A DNA stretch of 64,000 nt from Pelodera strongyloides (lineage: Eukaryota; Nematoda; Chromadorea; Rhabditida; Rhabditidae), in contig JAANDG010000581.1 in assembly GCA_036852015.1 (NCBI GenBank), forward strand, positions 1 to 64,000, given 5' to 3'. The notes under the pieces were generated by a model that worked only from the letters and a program-made list of their open reading frames with translations, was not told the origin of the DNA and did not search any database. The position numbers were made by a program, and so were the translations under genes. Of this stretch, positions 1 through 10,900 are shown in pieces (position 1 is the first letter of the stretch; every line of letters begins with the position of its first letter).

Positions 1-451
1 CTCTTTGCAGCAATAGAATAGAAAATTCAGCTATGTTTTCAGATGTGTTTTGTTGACTTGTAAGATATTTGTTGCAGTTTTTTATGAATCAATACCTTGT
101 TTGCTTTGGACTTATGTGAACTTGTTACCGTGAACTTTTCAGCTCTCGTCTGTTCCTGTCGGCCGATTGGCTGCTGGTGGTATATTGTGGTTGCTCCAAT
201 CCGGGACGCTCCGTGCTTGTCGCTCAAGTAAAGGATTCTGCACATTGCACCACTGTCATCCTCCTCTACTTCCTCAGCATGATCGGAGTGTTTACTTCCT
301 GTGGACCCAATCGATTACTTCAACTGGAAGTCCAAGGATTGAGAACGAGAGCTTCAGCAACGGAGCACCAGTTTGTCATGTTTTCTTTGTTATGTAGGCA
401 CTTTCTTCACAAAATAGTTTCTCGAATGGCTTCAGTGGACAGAGAGTGCAC

Positions 452-640
452 TAACGGTTCCTGTTTGCTCGGCCAGTGAGGTGAATTGCTTCACCTCAGT
501 TTCTCTGACAGGGCAATCTCGATCCGTTTGGGGCCGTGCTCTGTTCACAGTGGGGCGAAATGCCCAGGGTAGATCATTTGGTTTGGTATGTATGTGCATC
601 ACTCTGACAGGGAGGCGATTTGATATCACCTCCGTTACTC
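452..640. repeat. Palindrome-bearing repeat, copy A (diverged)
   Basis: First of three related copies; the others are at 1,069-1,376 and 2,791-3,100. Each copy carries two short palindromes of similar design about 130 bp apart. The left one is gaggtgaa / ttcacctc with a 4-nt spacer. The right one is of the ggaggtgat / atcacctcc type. The two palindromic segments also align to each other as diverged direct repeats (cag..gaggtga..tcacctc..ctctg). Copy A is the most diverged of the three. It looks like a non-autonomous repeat or a duplicated intron segment; no coding function is apparent. Confidence 0.7.
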
Positions 641-862
641 TGGGACAGTGAAGTTATTTATCAAAACACGTGATCCAATCAGAGTATTTTGCTAATGTGT
701 TTCCTTTTGTGAACAAAGTGTCCCGTTTAGAACGGTTCGGTTCATTTTTTGCGAGTATATTTCAGCGACTGTATCATAATGTAAGTTGGAAACTAGACTA
801 TATGGGTAACTTTGTTAAATTACTGAAGTAAGTGCAATTATCTGAAATATGTCTTACTTCAG

Positions 863-960
863 GCCTGACTATCCTAGCATGGCCATCGACTATCAACTTG
901 CCCCCGAGACAGCGGTGGGCCCAGATGCGAAAAGGCGCACAGCTACTTCACGAACATCGA
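863..960 (+). pseudogene. Decayed alpha/beta-hydrolase (AADAC-like) exon, copy 1
   Basis: An acceptor-like site (cttacttcag) precedes a segment that reads SMAIDYQLAPETAV. This matches the family motif DYRLAPE of hormone-sensitive-lipase and arylacetamide-deacetylase-type hydrolases. After the motif the reading frame is lost: the bases that should encode the ELEDCEKAL helix remain recognisable only in other frames (cgcacagctacttcacgaac). No open frame joins it to a neighbour, so this is a dead exon copy. The family assignment rests on motif recognition only. Confidence 0.6.
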
Positions 961-1068
961 TTGAAACATAGTCGCCTCCATGCTGGAGCGCGGGAAAAGT
1001 AGTGGAGCGGAAGATTTCATCGAGGAGCGTTTATTGTTTCTTTCGACAGGTATTCGCTCAAATGGCTA

Positions 1069-1376
1069 TCGTGAGCAGAGCGGCACCAAACGGTTCCTGA
1101 TTGTTCGGGCCAGTGAGGGGAATTGATTCACCTCAGTTTCTCTGAGAGAGCAATCTTGATCCGTTTTGTGCGGTGCTCTGTTCACGGTGGAGCGCAATAC
1201 CTTGAATAGGTCATGTGCTTGGTAGGGATGTGTAACACTCGGACAGGGAGGTGATTTGATATCACCTCCGCTACTCTGGGAGAGTGATGCTAAGCCTACC
1301 ACAGCATGGGATCTATACATAGTATTTCGCTGTTTTTTTCTTAAATTGTACTTTTGAACGGTAGCTTTTATTATAT
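1069..1376. repeat. Palindrome-bearing repeat, copy B
   Basis: About 310 bp, very similar to 2,791-3,100 along its whole length, including the non-palindromic tail ending cttttattatataa. It contains a perfect 9-bp-arm palindrome, ggaggtgat / atcacctcc, at 1,247-1,269 with a 5-nt loop. It lies directly upstream of hydrolase exon copy 2, as copy C lies upstream of exon copy 4. The repeat therefore probably duplicated together with the exons, as an intron segment or as an element inside it. Confidence 0.8.
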
Positions 1377-1399
1377 AATTTTAATTAAGTTCACTTCAG

Positions 1400-1595
1400 A
1401 TCAGGTTGTTGCCACATGAGGACTATCGCCTAGCTCCCGAGACAGCATTCCCAGGGAATTGGAGGACTGTGAGAAGGCCCTCGGCTACATCGTCAACATC
1501 TCACCTCTGCTGGTGTTGAACCCATTAACATTTCTTCCCTCAACACTCCAAAGTCGTCGTTATGGGTGACATCGCGGACCTGCATTGTGCAGTGG
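1400..1595 (+). pseudogene. Decayed alpha/beta-hydrolase (AADAC-like) exon, copy 2
   Basis: The best preserved copy. After ttcacttcag it reads DYRLAPETAFPG, then needs a frame change to read ELEDCEKALGYIVNIS, then another to read VVVMGDIADLHCAV. In AADAC/HSL-type hydrolases the last block is normally VxxMGDSAGGNLA, where Ser is the catalytic nucleophile. Here GDSAGG has become GDIADL, so the nucleophile is gone. Frameshifts plus loss of the catalytic residue make this a pseudogene. It supplies the family identification for the other copies. Confidence 0.75.
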
Positions 1596-1962
1596 AGAAC
1601 AAATAGTGTGTCGAAGCTTAAGGTATAGACATCTACTTTTATATAATGCATCAAGAAATAGATAGTTTATGATAATAGGTATCTTGAGCAGGCAGGTCAA
1701 CGTTTGCGCATTCCATGTGCTCCAATATGCTAATGAAAATACATTGTTTAGACAAAACCCAGAGGAGCCTTGCCGACTGCATTGGATTCGTTTATCGCGG
1801 AACATCTTTGCTACAGTTAGTCGTTCACGCAATATGTGCGACTCTACCATGTTACGAATTGAAGTGGCAGTTCTGATATATCAGTCTTGTCGCGGAAGCG
1901 AGGGCGACTGGGGAAACTGCAATGTTGGAGGCTCATGCGTCGAATTGACATGTCTATGATCC

Positions 1963-2270
1963 TTGTTTCCGCGAGCATTTCCCGCGGAAAAACCAGCTAG
2001 GTTATTACTAGTTTCCTACTCGGTTTTTAGTCGGAAAAAGTTCGGAAAACGAAAGTTTGTCGGGAAATGCTCTGAAAATCCGCGGAAAATGCTCGGAAAC
2101 GGACAAACGGACGGCTCCCGAGTCGGCCCGCCTATTTTCCGAGCTCGGCCCGAGAACCTCAAAGTTTCCGAGCTTTTTCCGAGAATCTTCTCGGAGAATA
2201 CTCGGAGAATCCGCGGAAAATCCTCGGAAACGCAAAGTTTCTCGGAAAATGCTCGGGATTCATTAACGGA
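1963..2270. repeat. Fold-back element rich in TCGGAAA motifs
   Basis: Repeats of TCGGAAA and its complement TTTCCGA occur throughout. The clearest inverted pair is 2,031-2,048 against 2,164-2,181, about 18 bp with one mismatch (TCGGAAAAAG..TCGGAAA). Further copies of CGCGGAAAATGCTCGG sit on both sides. The segment is more GC-rich than its surroundings and separates hydrolase exon copies 2 and 3. It is probably a fold-back or MITE-type insertion. The open frames across it run on both strands and reflect the repeat, not a gene. Confidence 0.6.
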
Positions 2271-2498
2271 GGTGGTGAGCAGTTGTATTTTCTATCGAAT
2301 GCTGGTGAAGGAATCACATGCATAGTTGTTTGGAGTATTCATTGTTTCATTAATAATTCATGTGGCTTGGTCCCATGTGGTAACCAGTCAGTTCGACTTC
2401 CTAGAGAACTGCTAAGGAAGAAAGTAATCATCCGCCAGAGGAGACTGCATTAGTCCCTGAATTATTTTATGATTTTCATTTAATATTGTTCACTTCAG

Positions 2499-2680
2499 GT
2501 CTGAGGCTGCTGTCACCGCTGACGGATATCACCTTCCGGCAATAGTATCCCCGGTGGAATTAGAGGCCTGCGACAAAGAGCTCAGCTACTTCACGGACAT
2601 CTCTTCGCTCACCGGCGTTGAACCCTCAAGAGCTACCAGGGGTGATGCTTCTGGTGAAACTTGGCCGCTACAATGGATGC
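2499..2680 (+). pseudogene. Decayed alpha/beta-hydrolase (AADAC-like) exon, copy 3
   Basis: After ttcacttcag the segment carries one open frame containing DGYHLPAIVSPVELEACDKE and then SYFTDISSLTGVEPSRATRG. It continues into GDASGE, the position of the GDSAGG nucleophile elbow. This copy keeps the longest continuous alignment, including a Ser in the elbow, but DYRLAPE has decayed to GYHLPAI and the last Gly of the elbow is Glu. No in-frame donor leads to a further recognisable hydrolase exon. It is either a dead copy or, less likely, one exon of a diverged gene. Confidence 0.65.
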
Positions 2681-2790
2681 AGCCAGGACGGAATAGTGGA
2701 ACCTCAAAACCTTCACAATGGATAAGCATCTTTCTAGTTTTTTTTTTCTCGAAATCGGGTTTCACAAGTAGCTGCGCGTATGACTTCATC

Positions 2791-3100
2791 TCGTGAGCAG
2801 AGCGTGCACCAAACGGTTCCTGTTTGCCCGGCCAGTGAGGTGAATTGATACACCTCAGTTTCTCTGAGAGAGCAATCTTGATCCGTTTTGTGCGGTGCTC
2901 TGTTCACGGTGGAGCGCAATACCCTGAATAGGTCATGTGCTTGGTAGGGATGTGTAACACTCGGACAGGGAGGTGATTTGATATCACCTCCGCTACTCTG
3001 GGAGAGTGATGCTAAGCCTACAACATCATAGGATCCATCCATAGTATTTCGCTGTTTTTTTTCTTAAATTGTACTTTTGGACGTTAGACTTTTATTATAT
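2791..3100. repeat. Palindrome-bearing repeat, copy C
   Basis: Near-duplicate of 1,069-1,376 with the same internal palindromes (gaggtgaa..ttcacctc diverged to gaggtgaattgatacacctc; ggaggtgat..atcacctcc intact). It lies between hydrolase exon copies 3 and 4. The high similarity of B and C compared with A suggests a more recent segmental duplication of this part of the array. Confidence 0.8.
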
Positions 3101-3213
3101 AACGCTCTAACAATAAGAATATTTCGATCTTTTTATTTTGTTTAAAATGTGTTTTCTAGCCGTACAATAACGAAATTGGCAACTAAATTTATGCAATTAA
3201 CTGTTCACTTCAG

Positions 3214-3400
3214 GCCAGATACGACGGTGCTGTTTGAATCTCGACTCAGGAGAGACACCTTCTCAGGATTTGGGTTTGCGAGTAGGACACCCAGCTACAT
3301 AGCGAACGTCCCGGTATGGAGCTGAACTCTCCAAGTGTGTCCTGTGTATGGCTCTGCCGTTGGAAAAGTGGTCCCTATTTCAGTTCCTTCGTACAATGTG
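3214..3400 (+). pseudogene. Strongly decayed hydrolase exon, copy 4 (weak)
   Basis: The segment begins after gttcacttcag, as copies 2 and 3 do, and ends with wording similar to them (acacccagctacatagcgaacgtc compared with gctacatcgtcaacatc in copy 2). DYRLAPE is no longer readable. Downstream, caatgtgctaatgaaaat at 3,395 resembles caatatgctaatgaaaat at 1,720, downstream of copy 2. This supports duplication of a longer unit. The assignment comes from position and partial resemblance only. Confidence 0.4.
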
Positions 3401-3559
3401 CTAATGAAAATTTAAATGTTTTATACGATGTTCCGATGCCTTTTTGCTCACTAGTGCTCTTACTACATTTGGTGATTGACGGAATGTGGTTTCCGAAGGG
3501 GACAATCAATTGTGAAAATACGCGATGCAGCCTAAACTTAGATGCTCCGGTGGTTTAAC

Positions 3560-5110
3560 TTACGCGTCTAAGTTTCTGTGGCGTAGGCCTCTCTTATTAT
3601 GTTTTGTCTTTAAGCAGTGTTTCCCCTCAGCACACCTTCTGATTCTTCTCACTAATTCATCTGCTCCTTCCTTCACTCTCGGCTGAGCCATTTAAACCCC
3701 ATGAAAACATTAATGGACAAAGTACTTGTTAAAATACGAGACGTTGAGCTACTGAAAGTCGCGCAATGTCACTCAAACATCCTCACATTGTGCATTAATT
3801 ATCATAATTATTGTCCTCGCTAAGTCATAGCTAAATAGTTTGCGTTTTTGACAGTGTATTATACGAAAAAATAGAGGAATGTCCGCGGTAACCAAGCCTA
3901 CAGTTGTTTCAATTTGTGATTGTTTGTTAGAGGAGCCAAAACAAAACATAGACACATGTTGCTTCCCAACGTAAAATTCATATATTCGTTTTATCGGCAG
4001 ACAAAGGAACATTACATAGCTTTCCTGTGGTTTGAAAAGCAGCCAACATGTATTCAATTTGGCTGCCGTTGTCTTGCAGTCGTCTGTATCATTATGCAGC
4101 CAATCGGGGGATTGAGGTAATTTTGTATCACGCAGTCGTGCGGTCGTGTAGTCACACCGGACAATAAGCAGTGTCTCGCCACCCCAAAAATGTTGAACCT
4201 ATTATTTTTTGCGGCGGACGTCTTCACAACGGCGAAACGGCCAGCAGCATCGGACGAGTTTGCCGAAGGAAAAAAGAATAATGCTTACTCATGAGATAAA
4301 AGAAACTGATTTTGAAACGAAGATCTATGCATATTGCATCAAGACACAACACAAAGAGGCCGAATAGAACAAAAACTCGACATGAAACACATCCAGCACT
4401 TTACAGGGTAGTCCAGAGAAAAAAACCTTATGTTTCAGGCACCAAAATACTAATATTGATGCAATGGTTTTAGTCAACGCGCTATTATATTTTGTAAGGT
4501 AAAACGCATGCAGAATTTAAGGTATCCATACGTAGATACCTCAGCTGCTTTTGAGATGCGTTATCTTTGATATCCTACAGTCTTATAATTAGATACCCCG
4601 GAGATATCCCTACCGCGTTTAGCAGTTGACCACGAGATGACAGGACCCCCAACACATTGCTACTGACCTTGAAAATTGGTTTTGAGTGGTTCGAGAAGTA
4701 TGTAATGAGCTAAAGGCCTAGGATCTATACTTTTAATCTACATATCACAGATCAAGAATGCGACCTGAGCAGCTTGATGCTATTATAAATTATAGAAAAC
4801 CTTTATTCAGGCCATGCTCTACCTCTACCTAGCTCAACCAACGGAGCGCGGTGTACAGTGCACACCTCATACGTCGATCCCTTCATTACTTACCTTGACA
4901 TTTAACATTTGATCCACGTAGGAATAACCCTATTCTTCATCCTTCGCTAGCGTATGTCGTATTTTCCGTGCTGCTTATCAACGTATATTTTTATACACTT
5001 CTCGCTTACTCATGATTTTTTCCTATTCTTGTAATGGTACTATCGTCCCGTCCTTTTGATTAGGTGTCTTTCTGATTAACATTTTAAAATGAAAACTTTG
5101 CCGGTTTTAC
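3560..5110. other. No gene recognised
   Basis: AT-rich sequence with only short open frames on both strands. None is flanked by convincing splice sites and none carries a recognisable domain. No RNA gene or strong repeat was seen here. Confidence 0.5.
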
Positions 5111-5674
5111 TCAAATTATTTTCGTGTTACTAAAAATTTCTGAATAAAACGACTTCTTCTCATCAAGTCGTTTTTTTCGTAGTGCACTTGTTGCATTAGC
5201 ATAGTCGTTTATCAATTGACGCAGCCGCTCAGTTTCTGTCATGTTACTCATCATATCATATTGCAATGGGGAGAAAGAGCGCCCAGGTGCTAGGTGATCA
5301 ATAATCCAAGTCGGCAGAAAAGTCCACATTGCCCAGGTCCAGGTGTCGGATGTCCCCAAGTCAGTGCCTGGCTTAGTGGCCTCTAGCCCGCCAGGGCCCC
5401 TCCCTCTATCCCTGAAGCAGCCCCATAAAACACCTTTGCCTCGATTACTGCCGCCAACGTAAAGTTTCAACATATGAAACACTATTTTTGAGCATTCTAC
5501 TACTGTTCTAGTCGCTTCATGTAAAGAAGTATTTCTGCTTTCACATACATATGTTTTACGTGATAGGTGCTGACGAATTTTCAAGCGTACACATAGTCGT
5601 TCCGTTAATTCAAAAGTGTCCTTACAAGTCTGTTTTGATATAGGGTATTCAAACTCTTTGCCGCCATCTAACAC
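5111..5674 (-). other. Long isolated ORF, 187 codons, function unknown
   Basis: This is the longest uninterrupted open frame in the window. Its middle is locally GC-rich and its end is charged (RLRQLINDYANATSALRKKR), which would form a coiled-coil-like helix. I recognise no domain. It starts only about 85 bp from the plus-strand exon at 5,760, which would be head-to-head with it. It could be a single-exon gene, a fragment of a transposon-derived protein, or chance. A few upstream donors and acceptors are possible but none is compelling. Confidence 0.25.
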
Positions 5675-5759
5675 AAAAAAATGATTATAAATCTTGCTGA
5701 AGTATCGTGTGAGAATCTGTTCCTTTGTGTAAATAATAGTTTATGTACGTTCTTTGCAG

Positions 5760-7432
5760 GGTGGATTTCAAACATTCTTCAAAATAGACCCTGAGGCGAT
5801 TCCGAGTCCGACTATCTTGGGAAATCTCATAAGTTCCCCTCAATCGTCTATATATGGGCACTGTGATTTCATCGTTGGGATTCAATCAGCCCTTTCTGCT
5901 AGCTCTTGCCGGGTAAGCTCTCTTTTCGCAGTATGTGTATATTTCATCTTATATAACTTATAACATATTTCATGTTCCAATTCAGCTGTACGTAGTAATT
6001 ACGAGACACCGTAAAAATTAACCAGGCTATTTGTAAAACGGTCAAGAATCAATCAACATACTCTTACGGTTTGTAATCATAATGCCGAGAACTTTTACGC
6101 GTGTTTCTAAATGTTGGTTCCTCACTTCTTGAGTCAACTCTGCCACCCCGAGGGCCATATATAGAAGTTATTTTTTCCGGCTTTCTGCTTTCCAATAGGT
6201 GCATTCTCAATGAGTTCGCGAGGAGAGGCTCAGAAAAAGAGATAATTGCTTGCCGGGAAGAGCTCAGTGATGTAGCTACTAATAACAAAGAAAGTAACTT
6301 GAGTTGCGCACAACTTAAGTTAGTATTTTGTCAATGTGAAGCGTTGTTGTGTCTAGCTAGATATTTTCCTGACTCTCCGCTTCAATGAGCATTGATTCAA
6401 TTTTCGCGCGAGAATTCACCACTAGAATAGAATTTAAAATCTATAGTCCCTTGAATTTCGAAGACATTCACATTTTGAAATATAGCTGTGCTCGAGCAGG
6501 TTCGACCAAATTTCGGCTTGAAGTAAAGCAAAACGGAAGAACATTAAGAGAATATTGGGAGGGTAAATAAAACAAATTTAAACATGAATATGTTCCCGAA
6601 ACCTAATTATTTAGGATTGTTTTGCTCCTTGGATTAACGGTTTCATTAGTGAGCGGCGACCTCCCGGAAAACTATTTGGCGAATGATGCACAATTGGTAC
6701 GTATATGATTAAAGTTAATCCTGCGTTGTTCTAAAGTTAGAGGCATCAACGATAGCGTATCATATCCCTCGCAACAGAAAATAACGGTACACAAGAATGG
6801 CAAGATCAAGTCACGGGATGCCATTTATAACAATCACAGAATAACCGAAACACATCGGTATTTATGGTTAGGTATTTACAAAATTATCTTTCCAGCCCCA
6901 AATTCGAATTCGGGGACAGCCAATCCTTCGAAAAGCTTTATGACAATCACCACAAGAGTCTTCATTGTAAAAAAAGATGATTGGTGAGTTCACCTTATTT
7001 ATGTTGAACTGAAGCGGACTGACCAAAACGCTCATGACGCGGTATGCTATTCGCTAAAGAAGTGTTGGGCGAAGTTTGCGATGAAGCGCATACTGGGCAC
7101 GTGCCTCCCCCATGTATTGTGGTTCAGACCGGCACGTAAGAATTTTATACCACGCAGTGCTTAGCCTGAAGACGAAGCTTCCATATTGTGGTGTGTCAGA
7201 TGAGGGATGAAACTTTTGACACTCTTTGTGTCTATTATTTTACACGCGCACATAGTTTGCACAGCTTTTTACAGTTGTGTGGAGATCTTCCTAATTCGAA
7301 TCTTCGTTGTCATTTCAGGCTCTAGCATCATTTTTTACAAGAGCAGGATTCTATCCCTATGATGTACAATACACCACTGACCTCGTCGCTTCGATTCAAA
7401 TAATTTATGATATTGGCAATACTACGTGCTAA
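5760..7432 (+). CDS. 3' part of an unrecognised, possibly CUB-like protein (5' end not found)
   Basis: Five exons join with matching phases: 5,760-5,912, 6,134-6,318, 6,390-6,562, 6,650-6,696 and 7,319-7,432, ending in TAA. They give 223 residues. Acceptors are ctttgcag, cttcttgag (weak), tcaatgag (weak), tttcattag and catttcag. Donors include gtaagc and gtacgt. Introns of 71 and 87 bp are nematode-sized. A pattern of GPYIEVIFSGF, spaced Cys, then FTTRIEFKIYSP and a hydrophobic strand is reminiscent of a CUB beta-sandwich, but this is weak inference. The last exon encodes FFTRAGFYPYDVQYTT and ends in Cys. An AATAAA lies at about 7,559. No initiating exon is evident, so the model is partial. 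The second and third exon starts are the least certain parts. Confidence 0.45.
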
Positions 7433-7556
7433 AATACTAAAATTGTGCTTGAGATTTACGTGGCATTCTTTAACTGATGCTATCCATAAGAGGCAGCTAG
7501 CATGTGGGGGTGGGTGCTAGCTTTGTATTTAGAGCAGAACACTTCCACTTGAGTAC

Positions 7557-7564
7557 TAATAAAG
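7557..7564 (+). terminator. Poly(A) signal of the plus-strand gene
   Basis: An AATAAA hexamer about 125 nt after the TAA at 7,432. The acyltransferase on the opposite strand has its own AATAAA (TTTATT on this strand) at 7,698-7,703, so the two transcripts would end tail-to-tail without overlapping. Confidence 0.5.
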
Positions 7565-7697
7565 AATTGGCTTGTTAGTAGATGATCGTTCGGGTATTTT
7601 TTAGAAATTCAAATAGCTGTGCGTTTATGCGTTCATATTTTGTGTATTTTCTCGATTACCTTTTCGTGAACAAAAATTATTTGAATATCACCATGTT

Positions 7698-7703
7698 TTT
7701 ATT
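7698..7703 (-). terminator. Poly(A) signal of the acyltransferase gene
   Basis: AATAAA on the minus strand about 257 nt after the stop codon at 7,960. It is the nearest perfect hexamer downstream. Confidence 0.4.
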
Positions 7704-7959
7704 GGTTGGTTTACACAATAATGGTGCAACATTTTCGTTTAAATAAATTTATGTTCAGAAATAATGTATTCACATAACTCTACATAAATAACACCCGCAA
7801 GCATTCAAAACTCGAATAATCAAAACAGCAACTCACTCATTCACAGAATAGGAGATTGGAGGTTCGAAATCAAACTCTTAATTTACAAAAAAGAAAAGCA
7901 GGCACCGTTTCCTTGTGTACAAAAATAGATTCGTTACATTTAAACAAGTTACATCCTCT

Positions 7960-10900
7960 TTAACCAATGACCGATTCGCCACGTTGGTTGTCGATTGTGT
8001 TTGTATTTTCCGATACCAAAGCCTCTTGTCGACAGTCCGATGGGACTATGTATGGAACGTAGTCGAGAACCGCTTCCACTATGGATGACACCATTGATTC
8101 GGCCATCTCTTCCGCAAAATGAGAACGTTCCTGAACAAGAAAAACTTGGAACACGTTACTGTAAAGGCATATAAGTATGAACGTACGGGAGCAAAAAGAA
8201 AACAAGATTACTCTAGCCTAGCATGACCAAATGACAATATCAACATTCTTCTGAACAGCTACTACCTCTGAATTGTTGACATCAAATCCTTTATCCCAGC
8301 TTCCCGATGAGGAGCACTCGCTTTCTGCCAAAGCAATGTTGGACAAAACCATTTCGGCGCAAAGTTCTTGTTGCAGTCCCCGAAGGCGACCCTGCTCGCT
8401 CTTTCTGTAAAAAATATGTATAAAGTGAAGAATACAAAAATTCAGGGTATTAAAAATTTGGTAAGCCGCTGACAAGGCCCGCGTCAACTAGGATATAACG
8501 GAAATGGTTCTTAGAATAGTACAACGTACTTGTACCAAAGACTTCCGTCAAAGTTTCCGGCCGTAATTCCCGCATTCTGTGCAATTGCCATTTGACATCT
8601 CTTTGCGAAATCAGAAGATGTCTCATTGGAGAAGCGTCTCATGACGGGCAAGTAGTTGACTTCGTACACCTAGAATACTTTCCTCTAAGAAGACAATAAT
8701 AAATAATGGGCTTCAAAAACCATTATGAGCGAACACCTCACTCACCACGGCCCAGCTGGCAAGGCAGCGTAGAGTATACATGTAGAATTCATTCTCAAAC
8801 CAAAAGTTGTCGTTGAAGCGAGCGTCCTGTCTAAAGTAAATAATGATAACCACTTCAAATGTACAAACATTCTCCCCGATTGGAAAGCCTTTTGTAACCA
8901 CATTCGATCTTTTTCCTTGAAATTCCCAGAGTTTTCCTCGTGCAATTACCTAATTGACATTGGATGTATGTCCACTCCATCTTCGAACAAAGCTTTTCTG
9001 AACTGCAGCACTTGAGTGTTATTCGAGCAATATCCCTCAGGGAAGAGTAGCACTGGACCTCCCGTCTGAATTCAGAATATAACAATAATTAATAGTTGTG
9101 TACAGACATTACAGCACGTAATGTTTGTTAATGACAGTTCATTTAAGCTTAGGAACGACCTCACAATCACTTCGCAAATTCTCACGTTCACTCTTGTAGT
9201 TTGTTAATTCGCAAGGAAAACAATTATTAAATCACCTTTGCCAACTGGAGTACTTCTGAAGTAAACGACTGTCTTTCGTTGTTGTTCTTACGTTCCAGCC
9301 ACATCGATGGGCATAAGCGTTCCACCTATCAGTAAGAGAAATATCAAGTAGAGACACAGATTTATCATTTCCTCTCAGTTCAATTTACGATCCTCAATGT
9401 AAAAGCAGTTAAATAAGGTAATAACTAACCAGTCGTTGAATCAGCCAAATGATACCCGAGTGCTTCTGGCCAGTCACCACAAATCCATAATCGGCGCCAT
9501 GTCGAACGTCGGCGAAAAGCATTTGAATATCGTTGGGGGAAAGGTGGTTACTGATCGCGATTCCTAGATTGACCATTTTATTATGAGAGCTCAAAATAAA
9601 TCCCCCGTTCGCTTTTGAATTATATTATTGATAATGTGCAATTACCCGGCCTCCTTGGTCGATTGTCTAGATTCTTATACTCAGCAATCAATCCCATGGA
9701 AGCAGAGTAAATCCGACAGTAGATGATTGCCAGCGAAGTCTTTTCTTTGTCAGAGAACTCCCTTATGAATGAGAATAACACAGCGAGAGCAACGAAAGCG
9801 AACGAAGACAAGTAGAGCGACAGACGAACAGGAAACAGAAAGAGGAATCTGGAAAACAACTTTATGAATCATTTCATGAAAACAATCTAACGATATTCGG
9901 TGTGAATATTATCAGTAATGTTAGCAGTACAGTCTACGAGACAATTTCTTACAAGCAGGTCTTACAAAAATGGCTAAATTCTATACTCTCTTGTCTTCCG
10001 GCTCACCTGAAAGCAACTGTCAAATAGAATAACGCGGTCATTGCAGGGTTCCAGGTCTTCTCAGTTATAGTGCGTATCAGAGATTCCGAATACGAAGGAG
10101 AACGGTCAAACGCATGTGACAGGTCATCCTGAAAGGAAACAACTTTAATTGTGAAAATACTTCAGCTTCAGATTTACTTTTCATGACTGTAAAGAAAAAT
10201 CCTTTCGTCCGTAAATAAGCACAGCTTTCGCCATCTATTTTCACCGTTTCATGTTTCTCCGACATATACTTGACCGGGGTAATAGTTCAGAATGCTTCGA
10301 CGTAGTATAAAGGTTGGTACGTATGACTCTTCGTCTTTGATATCTGACATCAATCAGAGGAGGACATCAGTGATTTATAATCCAAGTGAACCTTGACACA
10401 AACTGTTTGTACTTTTTGTGGCGTACACGGGCTGATTTTCAACAGCTGTCGCTGATTTATTACCCTGGATTTTTGCACTTCGGTTTCCCACTTTTAACTT
10501 ACGCCTTTCAAAAAAAAATTCGCCAGTTGCAAATAATGGCTATCCATAAGTGGAGAACGGCACGTATGTACACAAACAATGAGAACCGGTTTTCATAGGT
10601 AATGTGCAAACATAGCAAGCGAATTGGATAAATATATTTATCGGTTTGTTCATCGCAGAGAGATCACTGGGGCCAACCTGTATTATTGCTGATATTCCCG
10701 AGCTGATTGCATCTTGTGTAGTGGACCAGAGATCACCACCTTCTTGCACAAATCGGAATACAGCAAGTGAACTGTCCTTGTCTCGGATGAGGGTTGAGGA
10801 CGCACGCTGTAAGAATGTTTAATTATTTTATTAATGTAAATATCTGTCATCTAATCTACTACATACTCTTCGATACTGAAATTTGATTAGCAACCCGAGG

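Noticed and set aside
6897..6983. Possible extra exon between 6,696 and 7,319 bounded by tttccag and gtgagt
   Set aside because: In the required phase it contains a stop, whereas the flanking exons join directly in phase 0. It could be an alternative or poison exon, but there is no support for that.
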